Shown: positions 1-12,094, counted from the stretch's first letter. The stretch is DNA of 64,000 nt from Gnetum montanum (GCA_015680685.1 MNCI01020141.1:765225-829224); one strand, 5' to 3'. Numbers and translations: made by a program. Notes: generated from the sequence alone by a model not told the origin.

Positions 1-2
1 TT

Positions 3-140
3 CCAATAGATTGTGCTGATGTAATTCTTAGTAGACCTTGGAATTTTGATAATGGTGCTCAATTTGATGGAGCAAGAAATGTGTGGGGTGTTGTTAGACT
101 TGATGTAATCCATGATTTGATTCCTATGAAAACTGAATAA
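3..140 (+). pseudogene. Retropepsin C-terminal fragment of a Ty3/gypsy polyprotein
   Basis: The window opens inside a retrotransposon polyprotein. The first 45 codons read PIDCADVILSRPWNFD, which matches the flap-distal segment of plant retropepsins (usual form D-[IV]-I-L-G-[RM]-[PD]-W-[LF]). The glycine is serine here. The frame continues to a stop at 138-140. The catalytic Asp lies outside the window. It precedes, in the same orientation, an integrase tail and a chromodomain, so it is probably the protease end of a chromovirus-like element. The family call comes from one motif plus context. Confidence 0.6.
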
Positions 141-1030
141 GTGAGGTGGCAAAACTCACTTAATTCTTCCTTAATCCTTCTATGAGAGAGTGAATATATT
201 AAGGAACATGATGAAACCAGTTTTGATTTTGTTGTTATGAAAATAGTTGCTATGAATAATGATGATGTGCACTTCAAATTCCTATAGGTGTGCTAGGCTT
301 GAAGAAGAAATTTCCAAAGGTATTCAAGAAGGAAGATGAAATTTTTGGTGAAGTAGAGATTAAGGAGAAAAGGAGTTCTCAAGGGTCTCTTATTAACCAA
401 AGGAGTGCTTAATACTCAAAAATTTTAGAAGAGGAAATGAAGAGATTCATCAAAGAGAACAAGAAATATTCACAATTGAAGATGGTATATGTGGCTGATC
501 AAGAAGAGTTCTTACTTCATAAGTTATGAAAGGTAAAAGATCAAGGTAAAAGGAGTGGCAAGGATCAAAAGAATTCTTCAAGAAGGATCAAGAGCATCAC
601 TAGAGGGTATGATGCTCATTCTTTATGTAATTTTTCTATATCTTGTAGTAAGGGAAAGAATATTTTTTGCTAAGTTAAGGCTATCTCATGGGAGAGAGGG
701 GAGTCTTCTTGCCAAGGTATGTGAAAGAATGATTTCTTGGGTGATGAACTTGATGTTCAAGCCATGGAGGAGGATTTACCTTTTGAGTTGGTACCTCCAA
801 AGTAGGGTGTAGAAGTTGTTAATGATTCCTTGAAAGAGGAGAAACCATTGGAGTTCAAGACTCCTATGTGAAATCTTAAAGTTGTAAAGTTTGATGAAAT
901 TGGCCAACCACATGTTGAAGATCAAGTTGAACCAAAGATGGATAAGAGAATCCATGAAGAGGTAAGTGACTCTAAACTTCACCTAGTAGATGTTAGTAAT
1001 GTCTCTTATGTGGAACGTAGTGTGTTGTAT
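141..1030 (+). other. Degraded linker of the same element; no reverse transcriptase seen
   Basis: The stretch where reverse transcriptase, RNase H and the integrase core should lie is only about 0.9 kb. I found no reverse transcriptase motif (no F/Y-x-D-D and no DGK-x-R-x-C-x-D-x-R). From about 731 to 1048 one frame is rich in Glu, Asp and Lys (for example GDELDVQAMEEDLPFELVP, later KMDKRIHEEVSDSK) with two stops, so it was probably coding. Either the catalytic core was deleted or the element was already a derivative lacking it. Confidence 0.4.
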
Positions 1031-1032
1031 TC

Positions 1033-1839
1033 TTGTTTTCCATTATGATGATGAACATCATGATCATTGTGGTGATTGTGATGAATTTTTTAAGTTATGT
1101 TGTGCATGATGGAAGCAATGTAAATTTTGATGCCATTGTTCGTAAGTGCAAGACTAATAATGGTAATTTTCTTGATGATTATGGATATAGCAGTAGTTAT
1201 TATGAGAATAACATTATTGATGCTAATATGGACATTGATAGTGATGAAATTGATTATCTTAGCCATGAAATGGATGGACTACATGAAGGAAATCTACATT
1301 TTGATTTTCATGGCATAGGAAGAATGAGTAAGAGACTTTCAAACATCAAGAAGAAGAATGTTAAGTTTTTGTATGATACAGCTTTTCATGTTGTAATTGA
1401 CAAAAGGCCATTTGAGGTGAATTATGGGTTTTTTCCAAAAATGGTAGACACTTTGAAGAGATTTGATGGTGAAGCTCAACTTAGTGCTAATCTTGTGCAA
1501 GAGATGAGGGATCTTCATGCACTAGTAAAATAAAATCTTGAGAAGAAGGCTAAAGAGAGAGTCCTCAAGAGGAATGAGGGTAAGAAAAAGCTTAATTTTG
1601 TTGTTGGTGACTTGGTTTGGATGCACTTAAAGAATAAGCGATTGAGAGGTGTTAACTTCTCCAAATTGAAAGCTAAGAAGATGAGGCCTTTCAAAATCGA
1701 GGTTAAGATTAATGATAATGCTTTTGAGATTGATTTACTAAATGATGTTGATATGTCCTTTTTGTTAATGTTTCATATCTTGTGCACTATCATGGACCAA
1801 TTGATGAGGAGACCATACATGGTAGCATCAATGAGTTGA
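1033..1839 (+). pseudogene. Integrase C-terminal region of a chromovirus-like element, with an acidic N-terminal stretch
   Basis: The frame has a stop at 1531-1533 and then continues in the same frame to 1839. The first ~95 residues are rich in Asp, Asn and Ser and match nothing I recognise. From about 1320 the text follows plant integrase tails: KRPFEVNYGFFPK corresponds to the usual SPFEVVYG segment, and the part after the stop reads EKKAKERVLKRNEGKKK then FVVGDLVWMHLKNKR, the GD.V...L module. KLKAKKMRPFKIEVKINDNA follows, as in the GPF.I..KI..NAY.L module. The HHCC finger and the DDE core are absent upstream. Decayed and non-functional. Confidence 0.75.
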
Positions 1840-1870
1840 AGGGGGCTATTGATCAGTCCAAGCCTTCAAT

Positions 1871-2012
1871 GAAGAGGAAGACAATTGTACTCAAGCAGAG
1901 GGAAGCTTCTAGCACTTAGGAAGTTAAGAGGCATAAATGCTTGATGCATTGGAAGGATTAGTCCACTGATGATGCTGTATGGGTCCATGAGACCAAACTT
2001 CTTATGTGGGGG
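1871..2012 (+). pseudogene. Chromodomain-like tail of the integrase
   Basis: In a frame shifted from the integrase tail, the text EVKRHKCLMHWKD, a stop, then STDDAVWVHETKLL aligns with the chromodomain core (YLVKWKG.....ATWE....L). Two stops are present. In chromoviruses this domain follows the integrase and is thought to steer integration to heterochromatin. Its position 180 bp before the polypurine tract is right. Aromatic-cage residues are partly lost (Tyr replaced by Cys, Glu after Trp by Val). Confidence 0.55.
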
Positions 2013-2055
2013 ATCACTTCTACCCCTACTCCCTTATTCACATGAGTTTACTTTC

Positions 2056-2070
2056 TAAAGGATGGGAGAG
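2056..2070 (+). other. Polypurine tract of the chromovirus-like element
   Basis: The purine run AAAGGATGGGAGAG lies directly before the sequence TCGATGTAG, where the LTR is inferred to begin (an original TGATGT with one change). A polypurine tract primes second-strand DNA synthesis and marks the 3' LTR boundary. Confidence 0.6.
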
Positions 2071-3050
2071 TCGATGTAGAAACACATCTTCTAATTTTCT
2101 TGCACTTGTCCTACAAGTTGGTTTTGTAGGTTTTTCACTTTGAGAAGACTTGAATGAGTGTGTCTTGTTTTTGTGTTTCTTCTTATGTTGATTTTTGATG
2201 ATGATGTTTCTTGGATGCTTTGGCATGTTTGGAAGTATTTTTGGCTCATTTTGATGACTTTAGAGGGTTCTAGGGTCTATGGAAACTTGTTGGAGGGCAT
2301 CTAGAGTCTCTAGACATCAAAAAAAGCATTTTTATTTTTGGCACCTCCAAGGTAGACGTCTCACCTTAGACATATAACCTAAAGTATAGATGTTTATGGA
2401 CCAAAGTAAATATCTATTAAAAATAGTAGTCTTATTTAAAGTAGAGCTTTCATAGTAGACTTCTAAGCAAGACCAGATATGTCTAAGTTGATGAGGGAAA
2501 AAGCTCTAACATGGCATTTTGATTGGGAAACATCCGAAAGACTCTAGATCCTTGTGGGAATTGTCTAGGAAGGTAAATAGAAAGCTTCCTAGGATTTGGG
2601 ATCTCTATAATTATGTATGCATTCATATATGAGAAAGGAGAAGAGTGTGTATGCAAGGAGACAGCTTGTATGCTAAAGGAGTGAGGGAAAATGCTCTTGA
2701 GAGTGGAGAGCAGTGGAAGAGAGAATGGGTGAGCACATTGTATGAGTGCAATTGGTGATTGCAGCTCCAAGATTACCTTGTGGTGTGTTGGTCTATGTGT
2801 TCTATTCTTTGGTATCCCACTTATGAGTTGAGATCTTAGTCTTGGGTTATGGGAGAGATTTCTATTGGTTGTGTCTTGCATTGAGAACAACTGTTATGTG
2901 ATTGTAGAGCCTCATGCTCTACAATATCATTTGAGTGTGATAGGTTTTGGATGTTGTGGGTTGTGTGAACCTTGTTGTAATCTTCTAATAAATTAATTTA
3001 AGATAGCTATTTTTCTTATTTTCTAGAAAATAATTTTGTCTTTGCATAAT
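2071..3050 (+). repeat. 3' LTR of the chromovirus-like element (right end approximate)
   Basis: It begins directly after the polypurine tract. The first 300 bases (a GAGTGTGTC segment, a TTCTTCTTATGTTGAT segment, then GACTTTAGAGGGTTCTAGG) match in order the reverse complement of 18700-19000, which identifies both as LTRs of one family in opposite orientation. An AATAAA at 2987-2992 is a plausible polyadenylation signal. The right end cannot be fixed because the 5' LTR is outside the window; 3050 is a guess. Confidence 0.55.
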
Positions 3051-6000
3051 ATCTAGGTTTAGTGCATTGAAGGTGATTTATTCATGGATTGAACTTGATT
3101 CATGATCTAAGAAGAGGCAGGAGAGAATTAGATAGATAAGATCCTAATGACTAAAATTCATCTATATAAAGTCACAAATGACCTAGGAAATGTACTAAGA
3201 AATGATCTAATCACACAAACTCCATATTAGAAGAAAATTTTGATTTAGGATGATAAGGGTCCAAAAATGAGGCCTTTCATCCCATTTGTAATTGGCTACT
3301 ATGCAAAACATGTACATAGCACATATACTCATATGTTGGGACTTGGTGCATCATCAAATGACCCTTATGTAAATTGCTTGATGTAAGAATTTTTCTTCCT
3401 ATATAAAGATGAAAGCATTTTTGGTTTAGGATGGAATGGTTACATGAGGTGTCAAAATGTTCTACCTTTAGGAAGCCAAAATTAATATAGAAACATATCT
3501 AATTCATGTAACCAATATTTCAATTTTATTAATATTGATGGAAACTCACAAAGTGTTATTCACATGATGCCTAGTGCTAGTTCAAAGTGGGTTTAGGCCA
3601 AAGAAGGATTTATTTCCCCACCTTCCTCCATACAGCAAGAGGAAGAACTAGTAGAAGAGGAGACCCCAATGATATGCTAGTAAGGGAGCCATGAAAAGTT
3701 TCAAGAAACTTACCTAAGGCTAAAAATCAAGGCCCCATAGTCTATATAGAATTTTAGTTTGAGAATGACTGGAAAAGAAAAATACTAAAAAAGGTAATAA
3801 TTACTATATACTACATTTTTTAAGAATAGTTGTATTTTTATATATTTGCATTTGCATGTAGAGAGCATGGATTTTTGGAACTTCACACCTTAAGTTTGAA
3901 GTGATTTTTTCTATAAAAAATATTTAAGCTTTCAATAATTAGCATAGTATTTTGTATACTATCCTCCTTATCATGATGTGTGGTAGCTAGTTAGCTATGG
4001 ATAGTTTAGGAATTGTTAGAAGTATATCAGGTCAGAATAAAAATGAGGAGGCCATATTGTTTCTAATGCACATTTCTTGAAAGTGTACAATTTCTTTTTT
4101 AAATATGACATTGCATTACTAAAAAGGAGGTAAGAAATATTGTTACATTTATACCATGATGTGAAATAGAAAAGAAATAACATAAAGCATAATTCATAGC
4201 ATAGTGCAGTTAGTCCCAATTTGTTGAGGTATTAAAAGCCATTTCATAATGATTATATTGGAGCAAACATAGTAGTGATGGAGGTTTAGTTGAAAAGAGG
4301 TCTTAAAAGTTCAAATCTTAATATGGAATAAAAATTATATCCTAAGTATCCTAAGTGTAAGATGTGAGCTTTAAAAATTTTGTGATATATATGGTAGGCC
4401 CAACAATGTTTATTTCATGTGCCAATGTATGAGTGTTGTAACATTTTGGTCATTAAAGGAGTAGGAATTAAATTTCAAAAAATTAATTATGTAGTAAGAT
4501 CGAATTAAGCTTTGATGTGTAGTATTGTTGGCAAAATAAGCTCTGAGCAGAACAAGATGGGAAGATTAAACAATGTTTTAGTTTCAAAGAGACAAAAATA
4601 TGTTGAGCATTATTTATGGTCTAAAATAGAAATTTGACTTGAGGAAGTCTTGAGTTCAAAATTTAGATAAAAACAAAAATTTTTATTTTAAAGATGGGTT
4701 GGTCATCCTTTGCAAGTTTGCTTGAACTAAAGTGTGGATGTAATGGGTAAATTTCCTTTTATCCCAAATCATCTGCAATATGTTTGGTAGGCCCAAAAAT
4801 ATTGGTTTTATCTAGACAATACACAATATTAAGGTTTATTCGATTATTTGGCAAGGAAAAGCATGCTATTGGATTGACGATCTATAATGAAGTCATACAT
4901 CAAAGTTAAATTATCCCAATCCATGAATTGGGGGAAAATATATCTGTTCTAGTTCATAGTTTTGAAAGAGTTAATGGCCATTAGGTACACGAAATATGAA
5001 ATTAGTTAGTTTGCTTTTAACCTAGGCCAACTTTAAAAAAAGCCAAATGGACAAGTGATTGGCCTGAATATCAAAATGAAGAAAAATAGTTTTGGCTAGT
5101 TTTGCAAAATGGAGCAAAGTTAATCTTTCCCAATTCACTTATTCATAGAAAAAAGTCAAACTTGGCTAAAGCCCATTTACCCTAGTTAACTATTTTGCCC
5201 AAGCTTATTTCTCCTAGTTCCAATGTAAACATGTGATTTCTCTAACCTAACAATTAAAGCTAAATGGCTAGTTTCCCTATGTTTTTCAAATGAGATAACT
5301 CTCATTTATCCCATTAGTAAAATGGGATAAAACCCTTTTGTTCCATTTACAAAATGGAGAAAACTAAGGTTATCCTAATTTGGGCATTTTTCTAATTTAT
5401 TATTGGGATAAATTAAAATCTTCTCATTTTAAAGACCAAATAAAACTTTTTCCATGAGTTTCTATTTAAGGGGTAGGAACTCAAGTTGGAATATCTCCAA
5501 TTACAATATTAGTTCCTGTTGGATAAAGTAGTTACTCTAGAAACTGAAATGGGAAATATGAACATTTCCTTCTGAAAAGGGATAAAACCAATTTTCCTAA
5601 TTTCATCAAATTACCCAAAGTGGAGAAAATGCATTCTACCCTATTTCATTAACACATCCCAAAATGGAAAAAACATCATTTCTCCCACTCTGTAGTTGGG
5701 GCAAATTTATCCCAATTAGAGCCATGGAATAAAAGAGGATGTGAATAGAAATGGAATGAATGACCATTATCCTATTTCCAAATGGAAAAAACTGAAATTC
5801 CCCATTTTATTAAGCAGTAAAGAAATGGTCACATGGAAAAGATTTGTCAGTATTTTAAATTAAATGACTCATGATTAAGAAAAGTGAGGTACTAATACGA
5901 GAAGGAATGGGTTTAATGGCTAAATCTAAAGGTTTTTTGAAGGAGATTACATTTCAAATCCTCCTTAAATGCATGTGAGTTTCTACACTGATTGCCATCT

Positions 6001-6322
6001 TACATACTACTGTTGAGGAGTTTTTGGCAATTTTTGTAGGAATTGTGCAAAGTAGCTAAAGTAGAGAGAGCTATTTAGAATTCTCAATACAATCTAAGAA
6101 ATCAACATGTTAAACATTCAAGATGTCAAAGAAGTATATTAGAAACAAAGAAGAAACCAATTTTCTATTTTAGGATGTGCCAATTTAGACATTTACCATA
6201 TATTTGTAGAGTTTTGCCTTGTCAATTTTCCAACTACGAAGATGGGCCAAATCAATAGAAGCTTGAAAGCTTCAATACCTAGATGAAGAATACTTAGAAA
6301 AAATTTTCTATCATGATATTGA
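3051..6322. other. Non-coding AT-rich stretch, no gene seen
   Basis: No open frame here resembles a protein. Short phrases typical of old plant repeats occur. The part from 4880 to 5860 is a cluster of small palindromes listed separately. Because element A is inserted at 6328, this stretch and the sequence right of 12891 were once continuous and may belong to one older element. Confidence 0.4.
4880..5860. repeat. Cluster of diverged AAATGGGATAAA palindromic units
   Basis: About 1 kb contains many imperfect copies of a short unit in both orientations, for example TATCCCATTAGTAAAATGGG near 5305, then CCATTTACAAAATGGAG near 5343, CCCAAAATGGAAAAAAC near 5648 and CCAAATGGAAAAAACTGAAA near 5777. 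Each pairs a CCCATTT arm with an AAATGGG arm. It looks like a decayed tandem array of hairpin-forming units. I see no coding potential. Confidence 0.5.
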
Positions 6323-6327
6323 TCATT
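6323..6327. other. Target site duplication of element A, left copy (ATCAT)
   Basis: ATCAT directly precedes the TGATGAG end of element A and is repeated at 12891-12895. Confidence 0.85.
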
Positions 6328-6695
6328 GATGAGTGGCGAGGTGCCACTACACTCAACCATACGAATATGAGCATTTCACGCATGATCCGGTCGAACTCCA
6401 AGGACTAAGTGCTTACGCACCTTAATGGAACACTTAAGGTTAATCAATCATTGTCTTCCCAAACTTGTATTGTCATGGTTGTATGGTTAAGTAAGCTTGA
6501 GGTATATGATTTTTATAACTTTTATCTTTTTAATGTCTTATGCTAATAGAGGAAGGTGAAGAGAACTAAGTGACTAGCTTATGTTAACTATTCACTAACT
6601 AAGTTCTAATTTTTCCTAACACCAATATCCATTCCCACTTGCTGCACACATCTTGAACCAGTGCAACACTACTGGGATTACCAAATGCTAATCGT
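6328..6695 (-). repeat. 3' LTR of element A, truncated by the sequence gap
   Basis: These 368 bases match 12114-12485 nearly base for base, including GGACTAAGTGCTTAC, AATGGAACACTTAAGG and GGGATTACCAAATGCTAATC. The match stops where the N run begins. The remaining ~405 bases, which in the other LTR hold the TATA box and the palindrome, are missing. Confidence 0.85.
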
Positions 6696-6979
6696 NNNNN
6701 NNNNNNNNNNNNNNNNNNNNNNNNNNNNNNNNNNNNNNNNNNNNNNNNNNNNNNNNNNNNNNNNNNNNNNNNNNNNNNNNNNNNNNNNNNNNNNNNNNNN
6801 NNNNNNNNNNNNNNNNNNNNNNNNNNNNNNNNNNNNNNNNNNNNNNNNNNNNNNNNNNNNNNNNNNNNNNNNNNNNNNNNNNNNNNNNNNNNNNNNNNNN
6901 NNNNNNNNNNNNNNNNNNNNNNNNNNNNNNNNNNNNNNNNNNNNNNNNNNNNNNNNNNNNNNNNNNNNNNNNNNNNNNN
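6696..6979. other. Assembly gap (284 N)
   Basis: Unknown bases. The missing part of the LTR (~405 bases) is longer than this run, and the sequence after it is internal to element A, so the N count is probably an estimate, or the LTR has a deletion. Confidence 0.95.
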
Positions 6980-9269
6980 TAGTGTTCATGACTACAATAA
7001 TGAACACTATACACATTTGATATCTAGCCTTATTTGGCAACTAAGAGAGAAGAGAGAGAGAGAGAGAAGAAAAAGAAGATGTGTTGCTGCCGATGCCAAA
7101 ATTGCGCCTTCCGTTGTCCATCCATAACCATACCATCAATCTTGTTCCTTGCATGACTGTTCCAACACTAGTCCATCCTAAGTGTTTCATCCAGCACTAG
7201 TCCATTGGTGTATGATTGCCATTTGCACACACAACACAGTCTCATATTAGCAAGGATAAATAAATCACAATGCAGTTGATACCTTGCCTCGGTGTACGGT
7301 CTATTGGCTAAGTTGTGATATGGCTAATACGGATTCTGGAGATATAACACTAGTGGCTACCTAAGGTGTAGGGGTTAGGAGAAAATTGAAAAAATTGGAC
7401 TAGGACCCCCATGACTAAGAGCGATCCTCCAGTAGCGATAGAATGGAAAAATATAAGGAGTAAGAAAGATGGAGAAAAAGAAACAATGACAACGTCGATA
7501 AAATGGATGTCAGAGGTGGAAATGAACAAAATAAATGGTGATTGCAGAAATGTTTAAGGGAAAGAAGTTAACTGATGCACAAATTAGGAATGCCAGTGGG
7601 TCCTCCCCAAAGCAGGATCATGCCCTTAATGCCCTGACAATCCCACATTCAAAGAGTCCGTAGGCTCTAGAAATGTCATTTGGAAGCAAGAGTTAAAGTC
7701 TTAAACACAAGAATTTACCAAAAAGAAAACAATGCATCAACCAAAATATAGACTACTGATACAATTGACAATGAGGTGGAAAATGGAGAAAGAATGATGA
7801 GGGGAAGAGAATGGAATGGAGTTCCAAGAATAAGGTGGTGTACAACCCCTTGTGTATTTATGGTTAATGTGACTTAGTAGATCTCATTCCAAATCTAGCC
7901 TTAAACAATCCACATCTAGTGACTTCGCATTGATACACTTGGCCAATCCATCCACTTAAAGTAGCAAGAATGCTTTCACCAAAGAGTCACCACCATTCCG
8001 AAGAAATGAGAAAGGGAAAAGTAGGAAGCAAGAGAGGGCCTTAGTTAGAGGGAACATTGTTGTTTAGTTCCATAACCAGTGCTTGTAGCCCAAATGATTA
8101 TTTTTTCTAAGGGATGTGCTTTAAATTCTCACTATTTTTTTTTGTGTGAGAATCACACCATGTAAAGACTTATTATTTTTATTAGCTCAACTTCTTGATA
8201 ATGGAGCAATGTCGGAATGGTAAGGAAAACTTAAGAAGAAAACATCTAAGCACCCAAGAGAATGGCTAGCACAAATGAATCAAATCCCCTTGAAGTCATA
8301 CCATTTTCAATCCTTGAGTCCTTCCTCAGTTTGAGAAATGCCCAGTCACCAATTGATTGATAGTTTTATGATTTAAAGAAAGGGGCTATACATTTCCAAG
8401 CCAAGAGAGACAATAGAAATTTGTGAATGCATGGATGACGTGGACTCATTTCCTATTATATCAAAAGAACCATACCTTAGTATCAACATTATAACTCAAA
8501 GGTAAAAACCAAACATTAGCAATCAATAGAATACAGTTCATACCACCATCAGGAGCACTTATTAGGTGACGAACTTAACAAAATAAAAAAAAATAGAAAA
8601 CAAACAATCACACAAAGAAATGGAAAAGAATCAACGATGTTGCAGAACAAAAATAAGAAAAGTTAAAGAAATTTGTAAAACAAAAATGAGGAAAACAAAA
8701 AATTAAAAAGGAATTGAGGGCCTCAATTGATTAGCAGAGGTGGCCATCTTCCCCATGACTGAGTTGGAAGGCGGAGATCTGAAATAATGAGCAGGGTCAT
8801 CCCTTCTCAGGGGTATTATGTGCACTGACCATTCTAGATTCATGCTAAGGTTTTTTCTGTTGCACATTGACAAACAACGTCTTATCAGAGCACTTGTTTG
8901 AATTTTTTAGGAATTTCCAACTTCCTCCAATTGATGTTTTCAAGTTAAGGTTTGGAAGTTGGTGACAGACCTGCTCAAGTTCATCTATGATTTCAATGTA
9001 AGCACTAGTTATTCCCTCAATTAGTTCCATGCACATTAGTGAATTATTCACTTGACCAGCTATCAACCACTGGGTTTCTCTTTGTCATGTGGCTGTTGCA
9101 TACAGGCACGTTTGTAGGTTAAGGTCTTGTGCACATTGGTTTCATATAGGCAATGCTAAATTTTTCTCAACCCTTGATCTCTGCACGCAATGGCACCCTG
9201 TTTCACTGTATGCGATGCATGGAACTTTCTTCTTCTCGATCTTTTCAAAAGTGTTCTCCTTAAATATTT
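6980..9269 (-). other. Non-coding 3' internal part of element A
   Basis: No reverse transcriptase or integrase motif is visible on either strand. A GA microsatellite lies at 7041-7070. At 7580-7630 there is a block shared with elements B and C. A 73-codon frame at 9066-8845 (minus) follows the protease without recognisable similarity and could be the last of the polyprotein. The rest shows nothing I can identify. Confidence 0.5.
7595..7616 (-). other. Conserved block shared by elements A, B and C (copy in A)
   Basis: On the sense strand it reads CCTGCTTTGGGGAGGACCCA, preceded by a GGGCATTA segment. The same block, in sense orientation and between gag and the 3' LTR, occurs in B (47067-47088) and C (near 53883-53904). 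Function unknown. Confidence 0.65.
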
Positions 9270-10097
9270 CTAGGGAAGATCATGGATTCCTAGATGTGCA
9301 TCTTTAGTACTTAGCCATGCCCTTCCCATTATTATTGGGAAGTCCCCTTTATCGTTATTTACTTGTATCACTAGGAAATCAGCTGGGTAAGACCACCCAC
9401 ACACAGTGGTAACGATGTCCTCCACCAGTCCCAAGGGGACAGTGATGGACTGGTCAGCCAACTCTAGGTGAATATTACTCTTCCTTAATGGAGATAGGTT
9501 TCAAGCTTTGTACATCTGTTGTGATATTAGGTTGACTCTAGAACCTGAGTCTATAAGAGCTTTACATGGTTCATTCCCAGTGACTTGGAGATAGATTAGG
9601 GGGCTTCCAGGATTAGAGAATTTCTTGGGAAGGTGGCCCATCTTAATCCAGTCAGTAACAACATGTGTTAACATAATTGTATGCGTTGAGCTCGGTGTTT
9701 GGTTTGAAGGGAGCTCTAAAGCCTTATTTGATGGAGAGGCATTCAAAGGTTCAACCGCTTATGGTTGTGAGGGCTTGGTTGGATTGTTGGTTCTGAAGAA
9801 AGGTCTTGTCTTCGTATAGTTGTTAGGGCCAACAATAGGTTGAGTACTTAGAGCCCTTCTGGAATTATATTGCTACGGTTGAGTAGAGAGTTCCCCTTGC
9901 ATTGCTGGAGCGGGTGGTAATGGAGCTATCGGTGTGAGAGTTGTGGATGGATTCGAAGAATGGTATGTTTGTGGGTTATCTCCCCTAGGAGAAGGAGTTC
10001 TAAAATACTGATGAGCTTGGTAGTGATGTTGTGGTGTNGTCACGGGTTGAGTGCATACACCCAAGACTCTTGTAGATGTGAGATTACTGGGAAACAT
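9270..10097 (-). pseudogene. Proline-rich linker and aspartic protease of element A
   Basis: After the zinc knuckle the frame continues through a Pro/Ser/Thr-rich linker (SPRGDNPQTYHSSNPSTT) and then the protease. Its active-site segment reads CKALIDSGSRVNLISQQMY, with the catalytic D-S-G intact. The distal half reads MADQSITVPLGLVEDI, then FPIIMGRAWLSTKDA, close to the Athila form LADRS..YP.G..EDV and ILGRPFL.T. Stops interrupt the frame at a few places between the halves. The protease would mature Gag and Pol. A retained DSG suggests it was functional at insertion. One N occurs at 10038. Confidence 0.8.
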
Positions 10098-11530
10098 CCC
10101 TTAGGATGGTCGTATTAGCATATCTCACATCCATCATCATTGTCTGTGTCTAAATCCACAACCTCTTCGGTGATGGCCATTTTACCCTTACCCCTGATAC
10201 GTACATTGTCTACTTCTCTCTTTTTCTTTTTGTCATGCTCACTACCTCGCTCTCTAGACTCCTCTATAATTTTAAGAACAGTTTCAAATCTACTATCCAG
10301 GGAGTCCCACATTTGGTCTACCTTTGCCGATACTTCGGTTGTTAACTTTTGGAGTGGAAAAGTTTTCCTATTTACCATCTCTTTGAGTGGTGACTCTTCT
10401 TCCTTCTCACAGAATCTCACTCCTCTTTTTTGGAGGGAAGGATCTCGGTTGTACTCTTCTACACTTTCTCTCTTCCATAGCTCATCTTCTTCTTTGGCTA
10501 CTTGCTCTAGCAATCTATGGATTTGATGAGACCTAAGCTCTGATAACCTTCCTTGGGCATACGTCCCAAGGGTTCTTCTTATTTCATGCCTAAGTCCATC
10601 TATGAAGATGTTGTAATTGATCCTGCTACGAATAACCATGGATAGGGAAACGATGTAACAATGCGTAATAGTAGCCCATGGCAGCATCCAAGGGTTCATG
10701 ATTTGGTTACTTCCATCCTTGGATTTGCTTTCACAGGTTAGAAACTCAGGAGTACGTTTGGTACTTATCTTTAAATAGTTCTAACATTGTACTCCACCTA
10801 TGAATGGATTCTGGTTCTAAGGACTGGTACCAGCTTTCAACTTCTTTCACTAGGGTCCTTGGGAACAACTTCAGTTTTTGCCATTTATTTTCTATGTTCT
10901 ACAAGGCACATGCATCGTGGAATGCTTGTAAATGGTTTTTAGGATTAGCGTTGTATCCCCCTTCAAATCATGGGATTTTTTTCATGTCTAACCTTTTGAT
11001 CCTACTATCCTTTTAGTGCCTTTTGGGAACTCCTATGGCCTCTGTTATATCTAGCATGCTTCTAGTTGCGAGTAGGGATTCTTCGTGATCATCTCTTTCA
11101 TAGCATGTATGGTGTCTACGTGGTTCCCTACTATCCCTTCTTCCATGCCTTGATTCCTTAGAGTGCCATCGTCCTTGTTCTCGACTATCTCATCGATGTT
11201 TTTCACTTTGTTTACCTTTATCCTCACAGTTGGTTTCCTTATGACTGCAGCTGAATACCGAAGGAGAGGGTGAATGTGATGATGAAGGTGAAGAAGAAGG
11301 AGAACCATCGCCATGATGGTGTGTTCTACCTTCTCTTTTGTGGTCTGAGCCACGATCATGATCACGATCAGAAAATCTGTCCTTATCATGTGTTTGTGTT
11401 CCTTATTTGAACACTTCATGTTCATGGGTATTAGAACTAGGGTTGTGAATCGTGGAGTGTAGGTTCTGATACACCACCTCCTGACCATCGTTAGGAGAAG
11501 GAACATCGTTTGGTGGGGAACCTATTGAAG
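10094..11530 (-). pseudogene. Gag of element A
   Basis: The N-terminal part is very rich in Ser, His, Arg and Asp (DHKRREGRTHHHGDGSPSSS, then SREQGRWHSKESRHGRRDSR). From about 11010 the retrotransposon Gag fold follows: FEGGYNANPKNHLQAFHDAC, KWQKLKLFPRTLVKEVESWY and LEPESIHRWSTMLELFKDKY. A charged region (10699-10115) leads to a zinc knuckle at 10129-10094 reading CEIC, a stop, YDHPKGC. This makes a C-x2-C-x3-H-x3-C finger, one residue shorter than the usual retroviral form in two spacings. Gag packages the RNA in cytoplasmic particles. Several stops and at least two frameshifts are present. The start codon was not identified. Confidence 0.8.
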
Positions 11531-12094
11531 CAGGTTCACCACCCTCAATTTCGCTCAAGACATGCAGAGCGTTATGGGACCATTTATCCTTTGAGGATGT
11601 ATAGTGACTCTCCTGTCACAAGTCCCTTTGACGTTGCGCTTCTGTGGGATGGTAGTCCCTTGTGTCATGATCGCATGCAACATATTCTGCATACAAAAAT
11701 GACATGCCTATTCATGAAAGATCATGAAGGAGCATGTTGGGGATTGATCGGTCTAGAGGCAATACTATGTTACCTTCCAAGTCTCTCTAACGCAGTTGTT
11801 CATCTTGATGGAGAATAAAGGTAAAGTTGGATACGTACTCATCGTGATGAGTATATACCACACGAAATTGTTGAGGAATTGGTAGATTTGGGTTACATGT
11901 GTTATGCCGTTGATTATCTCTTGTGTTATTCCTAGGCAATGAAATGCTCTTATGTGAAGATGAAGAAATTTTATCTTATTTAATGTGTGATTTACCATTA
12001 TCTTATCTTTTATTGATTAACCCTAAGGGTTCGTTCTAGTATCCCAACGATATGGATGATTTCCTATGTTCTACGTAGCGCACAAACAACTAAG

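Noticed and set aside
6661-7040. Open frames spanning the first N run on both strands
   Set aside because: They are open only because N codons are not read as stops; no sequence supports them. The same holds for frames across 44729-45003.
10140-10526. 128-codon + strand frame rich in Ser
   Set aside because: It is the complement of the Gag charged region of element A, which reads as a proper Gag on the minus strand.
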